NCBI RefSeq assembly: GCF_000425065.1
Contig: NZ_AULB01000007.1
Span: 1-64,000, forward strand
Direction: 5' to 3'
Source of the DNA: Actinomadura rifamycini DSM 43936
GTDB lineage: Bacteria > Actinomycetota > Actinomycetes > Streptosporangiales > Streptosporangiaceae
DNA: 64,000 nt
Shown here one piece after another: positions 60,592 to 64,000 of the stretch. Both the position numbers and the translations under genes were made by a program. How positions within the stretch are numbered: the first letter of the stretch is position 1; each line of letters opens with the position of its first letter. The notes under the pieces are model-generated. The model saw only the letters and a list, made by a program, of their open reading frames with translations, did not search any database and was not told where the DNA came from.

Positions 60592-60787
60592 GATGATGAA
60601 GTCCTCCCGTCGCCCGACCTCCTCCGGGCCGGTGAACCTGATCCGAATGGTTCAGCCGATTTCCGGCGATCAGCACGGCGAGATGCGGCAGGCTTGTACA
60701 CGGCGTCGCCTGGCGCGACGGGGGATGAACGGGTTTTCCGGTGGACGTTCAGTCCGGATCCGGAGTCCGAAGGTGAGGGGACGCGGG

Positions 60788-61342
60788 ATGGGCAGTCCGG
60801 AACCGGGGGCCGCCGAGCGCTTCGCCGCCGCACTGCGCGACCTGTACGACGCGGCGGGCCGTCCGATCTACGCCGAACTCATCCGGCAGGGACAGGCACA
60901 GAAGCCGCCGATCCGGCTCCGCGACGCCTCACTGAGCGACTGGCTCTCCGGCAAGAGCACCCCGTCCAACCCGGCGGCGGTCCACTTCCTCGTCACCTAC
61001 CTCCAAGGACGAGCCGACGGCCACCCCCTCCGCACCCGCACGGAGTGGAAAGGCCTCTTGGACGAGGCGCAACGGGAACGATGCAGGAAAAGGGGCGGCC
61101 GCCCCGCAGCCCGGCCACGCCCCACTCTCGAAGCCGATCCGTTGCCCGAAGCGCTCCTGAGCCTCCTCCGTATGCTGCGCCAGGCCACCGAGGATCTCCC
61201 CTACCGGCAGCGCCGAAGCGTCCGGTTGCCGCTGTCGGGCGTATACGTCCTACAGACCGTGACCACGACTCCCGCGATGCCCGACGACCTTCGATATCAG
61301 TGCCGAAAAGGTTCACTGTTGGATGGTCGGGCGCGTGCATAG
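60788..61342 (+). CDS. HTH-domain protein, probably truncated
   Basis: A 184-residue protein. The N-terminal about 80 residues form an XRE-like helix-turn-helix (AAALRDLYDAAGRPIYAELI, RLRDASLSDWLSGKSTPSNP) of the kind that heads large actinobacterial HTH-STAND or HTH-protease proteins. Near the C terminus, LPLSGVYVLQTVTTTP resembles the segment that leads into the ATPase domain in those proteins, but the frame ends 30 residues later at TAG. It may be a remnant of a larger gene or a stand-alone regulator. The ATG at 60788-60790 has GAGGGG 6 bases upstream. Confidence 0.7.
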   Translation: MGSPEPGAAERFAAALRDLYDAAGRPIYAELIRQGQAQKPPIRLRDASLSDWLSGKSTPSNPAAVHFLVTYLQGRADGHPLRTRTEWKGLLDEAQRERCRKRGGRPAARPRPTLEADPLPEALLSLLRMLRQATEDLPYRQRRSVRLPLSGVYVLQTVTTTPAMPDDLRYQCRKGSLLDGRARA

Positions 61343-61475
61343 GAAATGGTGACCGTGGTCACGTTGGTCACTGACAGGTAAGTATCCTCCCCACTAGGGT
61401 ACTGAACAGCGTGAGTCACGGCTACCGCTGCCGCAGTCGCGTCGTCCGCCTAGCTTGTGCGCGAGGAGGGTTTCT

Positions 61476-62267
61476 GTGTCTGTTAACCAGTACGAGCGTG
61501 CGTTTCGCGCATGGCCGCTCTTAACTAAGAAGGCGTCGCAACGGTCGAAGGTCACCTACACCGAGCTGGCGGAGCATCTGGGTATTCATCCGCGGCCGCT
61601 TCGCTATGTGCTGGCCGTGATCCAGGACTGGTGCTTGCACGAGCATAAGCCGCCACTAACCATCCTCGTTGTCAACCAGAGCCGTGGACAGCCCGGACAG
61701 GGGTTCATTGCGTGGGATGCCACCCGCCTCGATGAAGGCTACGAAGAGGTCTTCGCATATCCGTGGCTCACTCTCCCCAATCCGTTCCAGTTCGCGGCGC
61801 AAGACTCCACCCCTGCGGAGCTAGCTCGCACCGTCATCAATAACCCCCACGATGCGGGAGAGGTGTACCGGAAGGTCAGAGATCGAGGCATCGCCCAGGT
61901 CATCTTCCGCCTCGCGCTCCTGGATGCCTACCGCCAGCAGTGTGCCTTTTGCGGGCTTTCACTAAAAGCCGCGCTTCAAGCAGCCCACATCATCCCGTGG
62001 AACGACGCAAACGCCGAGCAACGCGTATCGCCTGTCAACGGCTTGCTGCTGTGCTCCACTCATCACGCGCTATTCGACAACGGGATCCTCGGCATCTCAA
62101 TTGACCGGCGAATCGTGTGTCACCACGCTAAGGCGCCTAGCCAAAGATGGACTGACGCAGATAAGCGCATCGCCGCGGATCTTCATGGGCAGGACGTGAG
62201 GCTTCCGGTCGATGTGCGCCTGTGGCCGTCTGATGATGTCCTCGCGTACCAAGGGAAGTCACACTAG
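61476..62267 (+). CDS. HNH endonuclease
   Basis: A 263-residue nuclease. The C-terminal HNH domain is complete: the zinc pair CAFCGLSLKA, the catalytic region LQAAHIIPWNDAN, then NGLLLCSTHHALFDNGIL. The N-terminal about 110 residues look like a DNA-binding winged helix (KVTYTELAEHLGIHPRPLRY). The GTG at 61476-61478 follows GAGGAGGG. The base composition is clearly lower in GC than its neighbours and a TTA codon occurs early (CTC TTA ACT), signs of recent transfer. The domain layout resembles HNH proteins of restriction or defence loci. Confidence 0.9.
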   Translation: MSVNQYERAFRAWPLLTKKASQRSKVTYTELAEHLGIHPRPLRYVLAVIQDWCLHEHKPPLTILVVNQSRGQPGQGFIAWDATRLDEGYEEVFAYPWLTLPNPFQFAAQDSTPAELARTVINNPHDAGEVYRKVRDRGIAQVIFRLALLDAYRQQCAFCGLSLKAALQAAHIIPWNDANAEQRVSPVNGLLLCSTHHALFDNGILGISIDRRIVCHHAKAPSQRWTDADKRIAADLHGQDVRLPVDVRLWPSDDVLAYQGKSH

Positions 62268-62866
62268 TGGCGTGCGCCCCGTGGATCTGTGGCGATCGGC
62301 TCGTGATTGCAAGCCGCATCAATTGTCAGTTGACAGACATCTTCCCCGAAGCCGAACGAGCGCATGCCCGCACGACGACCGCGTCCAGCGGACACGCCAA
62401 CGGACGGACAGCCCGCGCACGAACCGGCAGACGGGCGTGGGGTTGGGGCAGACCAGACGCGAACTACCAGACGGGACTCGCCTTGAACCCAGGGAACTCC
62501 GCTGGCGTCAGCCGAATGAACCCGCCTTACGGCACCGTCGAGGCCCGACCCGGACCCCAGCAACCCCGGCGCTTCTCTCGAGTCGCCCCGGCTCAACGCG
62601 GCGCTCCTCGTCCACGGCCCCACTGTGGGAACTCTCACGCCCATGGGACGGCCGTGCCCGCCCCTCCGAGCACTGCTTGATCTCGTCTACCGGCCCCGCG
62701 AACTACGGCCGCGCGTTACGAATAGCGCGATTCTCGCACATCGGACAATCAATGTAACGGCCACAATCGCCAGCGACATTCATATAACACGCGGCCGCAC
62801 TACTCTCACAATCACTGCCGAGGCTGCACACAAACGGGCGGTACCATGCATCTGGGGGGATGAGCT
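62268..62866. other. Gene-poor stretch with lower GC between HNH and STAND genes
   Basis: About 600 bases where all frames give low-complexity or unconvincing products. The last 160 bases (62700-62860) are A/T-richer and probably hold the promoter of the STAND NTPase. The composition matches the HNH gene rather than the rest of the window. Confidence 0.5.
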
Positions 62867-64000
62867 ATGGAGGAGGCTGCTCTGTCCCGCCCGGATTTGC
62901 GCGCATTGTTCCGAACCAACACCCGCGCCCTCGTCGCGACGGACGTGTTCGCCAACCGTGCCGACGAATGGGCCGCGCTGCAGCGCAGCCTCGTGCGCGT
63001 GGTCGAGACGCGACGCGATCGGGCGTTCGATGTCGAGGACGTGCAGCGTCCCCGACGCAACGTCCTCGTGTTCTATGGCGTCGGCGGCGTTGGCAAGTCC
63101 ACTCTTTCCCGGCAAATCGGTGAAGTGCTCGCGGACTCGGGCGCCGGTCCCGAGCATTGGCCGCCCGTGGACGGACGGCTCGGCCGGCTGGTCCCGGTGC
63201 GGATCGACCTGGCCCGGCAGAACGGCGTGAGCTTCGAATCCGTGGTCTTGGCTGTTCGCGTCGCGCTCACCGAGCTCGGCAGGCCGCTGACCGCGTTCGA
63301 TCTCGCCTTCCTGCGGTACTGGGAACATCACCATCCCGGCGATCCGCTGGACGAGTTCCTGCGTCGGCACACGATGCTCAACCGCTTCGGCGGGGCGGGC
63401 CGGCTCCGTTCGCAGATGGACGCCGCAATGGGTGACGTCGCCTCGGCGGCGGGTCTGCCCGGGACGGCGGGCATGCTCGTCGGGCAGGGGCTCGCGTCCA
63501 CCGTGCGGGCACTGCGGGAGCGGCGGCGGGCGGCGCGCGCGGTGTCGGGCTGCCGACGGTTGCCGGACCTGCTGGAAGCCGAACCCGACCAGGACGCACT
63601 GTCCTTCTACCCGCATCTCCTGGCCTGGGACCTGGCGCAGCTTCCCGAAGAGAAGACCGCCACCCCCGTCCTCCTGCTCGACACGTTCGAGGACGTCGGC
63701 GACCGCGTGCACCGTGACGTCGAGCGACTGATCCAGCGCATGGTCTGGCTGATGCCCAACGCGTTGTTCGTCGTCACCGGACGGAACCGGCTGCAGTGGG
63801 ACGACGCCCGGTTGGAGGGCCAGCTCGACTGGGCGGGGCCGACGGCATGGCCCCAACTGGTGCCGGGCGCGGGCGACGACCCGCGCCAGCATCGGGTCGG
63901 CTACCTTTCCCAGACCGACTGCGAGGACTATCTGCGGCGGCGCCTGCTGATCGAGGAACAGCCGCTCATGGACGCACCGACCCGGCGCGTGCTGATCAGC
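62867..64000 (+). CDS. STAND-type P-loop NTPase, partial at the right edge
   Basis: The first 378 residues of a larger protein. Walker A is VLFYGVGGVGKSTLSRQIGE near residue 68; Walker B is TPVLLLDTFEDVGD near residue 270, followed by a sensor-like ALFVVTGRNRLQW. This is the NB-ARC/AAA arrangement of STAND NTPases, which act as switch-like sensors in bacterial defence and signalling. The effector and sensor domains would lie C-terminal, outside the window. The ATG at 62867-62869 has GGGGGGA upstream; an overlapping ATG at 62860 is in another frame. Confidence 0.85.
   Translation, partial: MEEAALSRPDLRALFRTNTRALVATDVFANRADEWAALQRSLVRVVETRRDRAFDVEDVQRPRRNVLVFYGVGGVGKSTLSRQIGEVLADSGAGPEHWPPVDGRLGRLVPVRIDLARQNGVSFESVVLAVRVALTELGRPLTAFDLAFLRYWEHHHPGDPLDEFLRRHTMLNRFGGAGRLRSQMDAAMGDVASAAGLPGTAGMLVGQGLASTVRALRERRRAARAVSGCRRLPDLLEAEPDQDALSFYPHLLAWDLAQLPEEKTATPVLLLDTFEDVGDRVHRDVERLIQRMVWLMPNALFVVTGRNRLQWDDARLEGQLDWAGPTAWPQLVPGAGDDPRQHRVGYLSQTDCEDYLRRRLLIEEQPLMDAPTRRVLIS

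Noticed and set aside
62268..62860. Several 100-180-residue frames after the HNH gene
   Set aside because: All are low in recognisable motifs, lack ribosome-binding sites and overlap each other in different frames.

Overview
The window is uniformly GC-rich (roughly 75%), with GTG/TTG starts, 4-base start/stop overlaps and actinobacterial gene families throughout. It looks like chromosomal accessory DNA of a filamentous actinomycete. The families fit Actinomadura/Thermomonosporaceae or a neighbouring group, but the genus is inference.

Layout. (1) 1-27381: a 3,5-dihydroxyphenylglycine (Dpg) nonribosomal-peptide cluster. A large NRPS runs off the left edge. It is preceded in its operon by an ABC exporter and an MbtH-like protein. 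Upstream lies a second operon, in transcription order hpgT (fused to an oxidase remnant), an acyl-CoA carboxylase beta subunit, dpgA, dpgB, dpgC and dpgD. Then come a tRNA gene with a UAA anticodon, two divergent LuxR-type (LAL) regulators and a StrR/Bbr-like ParB-fold regulator. Each biosynthetic operon has one near-identical palindrome (GTCCAACCG/CGGTTGGAC) upstream, which fits a StrR-family operator. (2) 27741-33959: a small membrane protein, a sulfotransferase-like protein, a TetR gene, and a TetR/alkylsulfatase/MFS group whose two intergenic regions share one operator-like palindrome. (3) 34603-38913: a chitin-degradation block with a GH18 chitinase, a second GH18 gene interrupted by an in-frame amber codon, and an AA10 lytic polysaccharide monooxygenase. 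(4) 38930-50469: mixed genes for a DUF305 protein, DnaE, a LysR regulator, a nucleotidyltransferase, a lipoprotein, an Rnl5-type RNA ligase, an esterase and a TerD-like protein. (5) 50489-64000: a defence-like island with three copies of a structured repeat, a Ser/Thr kinase, a DISARM core (drmA-drmB-drmC) without a visible methyltransferase, a NucS-like nuclease, a truncated HTH gene, an HNH nuclease and a partial STAND NTPase.

How the genes work together. The carboxylase probably supplies malonyl-CoA. DpgA-D convert it to 3,5-dihydroxyphenylglyoxylate and HpgT aminates that to Dpg. The third NRPS adenylation domain has a Dpg-like pocket, so the NRPS probably uses the Dpg. Three domains of the cluster are visibly decayed in sequence although their reading frames are open: the N-terminal C domain, the second A domain, and the oxidase part of the HpgT fusion. 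dpgA carries two UUA codons near its start, and the tRNA gene between the regulators and the biosynthetic operons has the matching UAA anticodon on a short class I body. That pairing, the vestigial NRPS domains, the structured repeats and the methylase-less DISARM core are the parts most worth checking.
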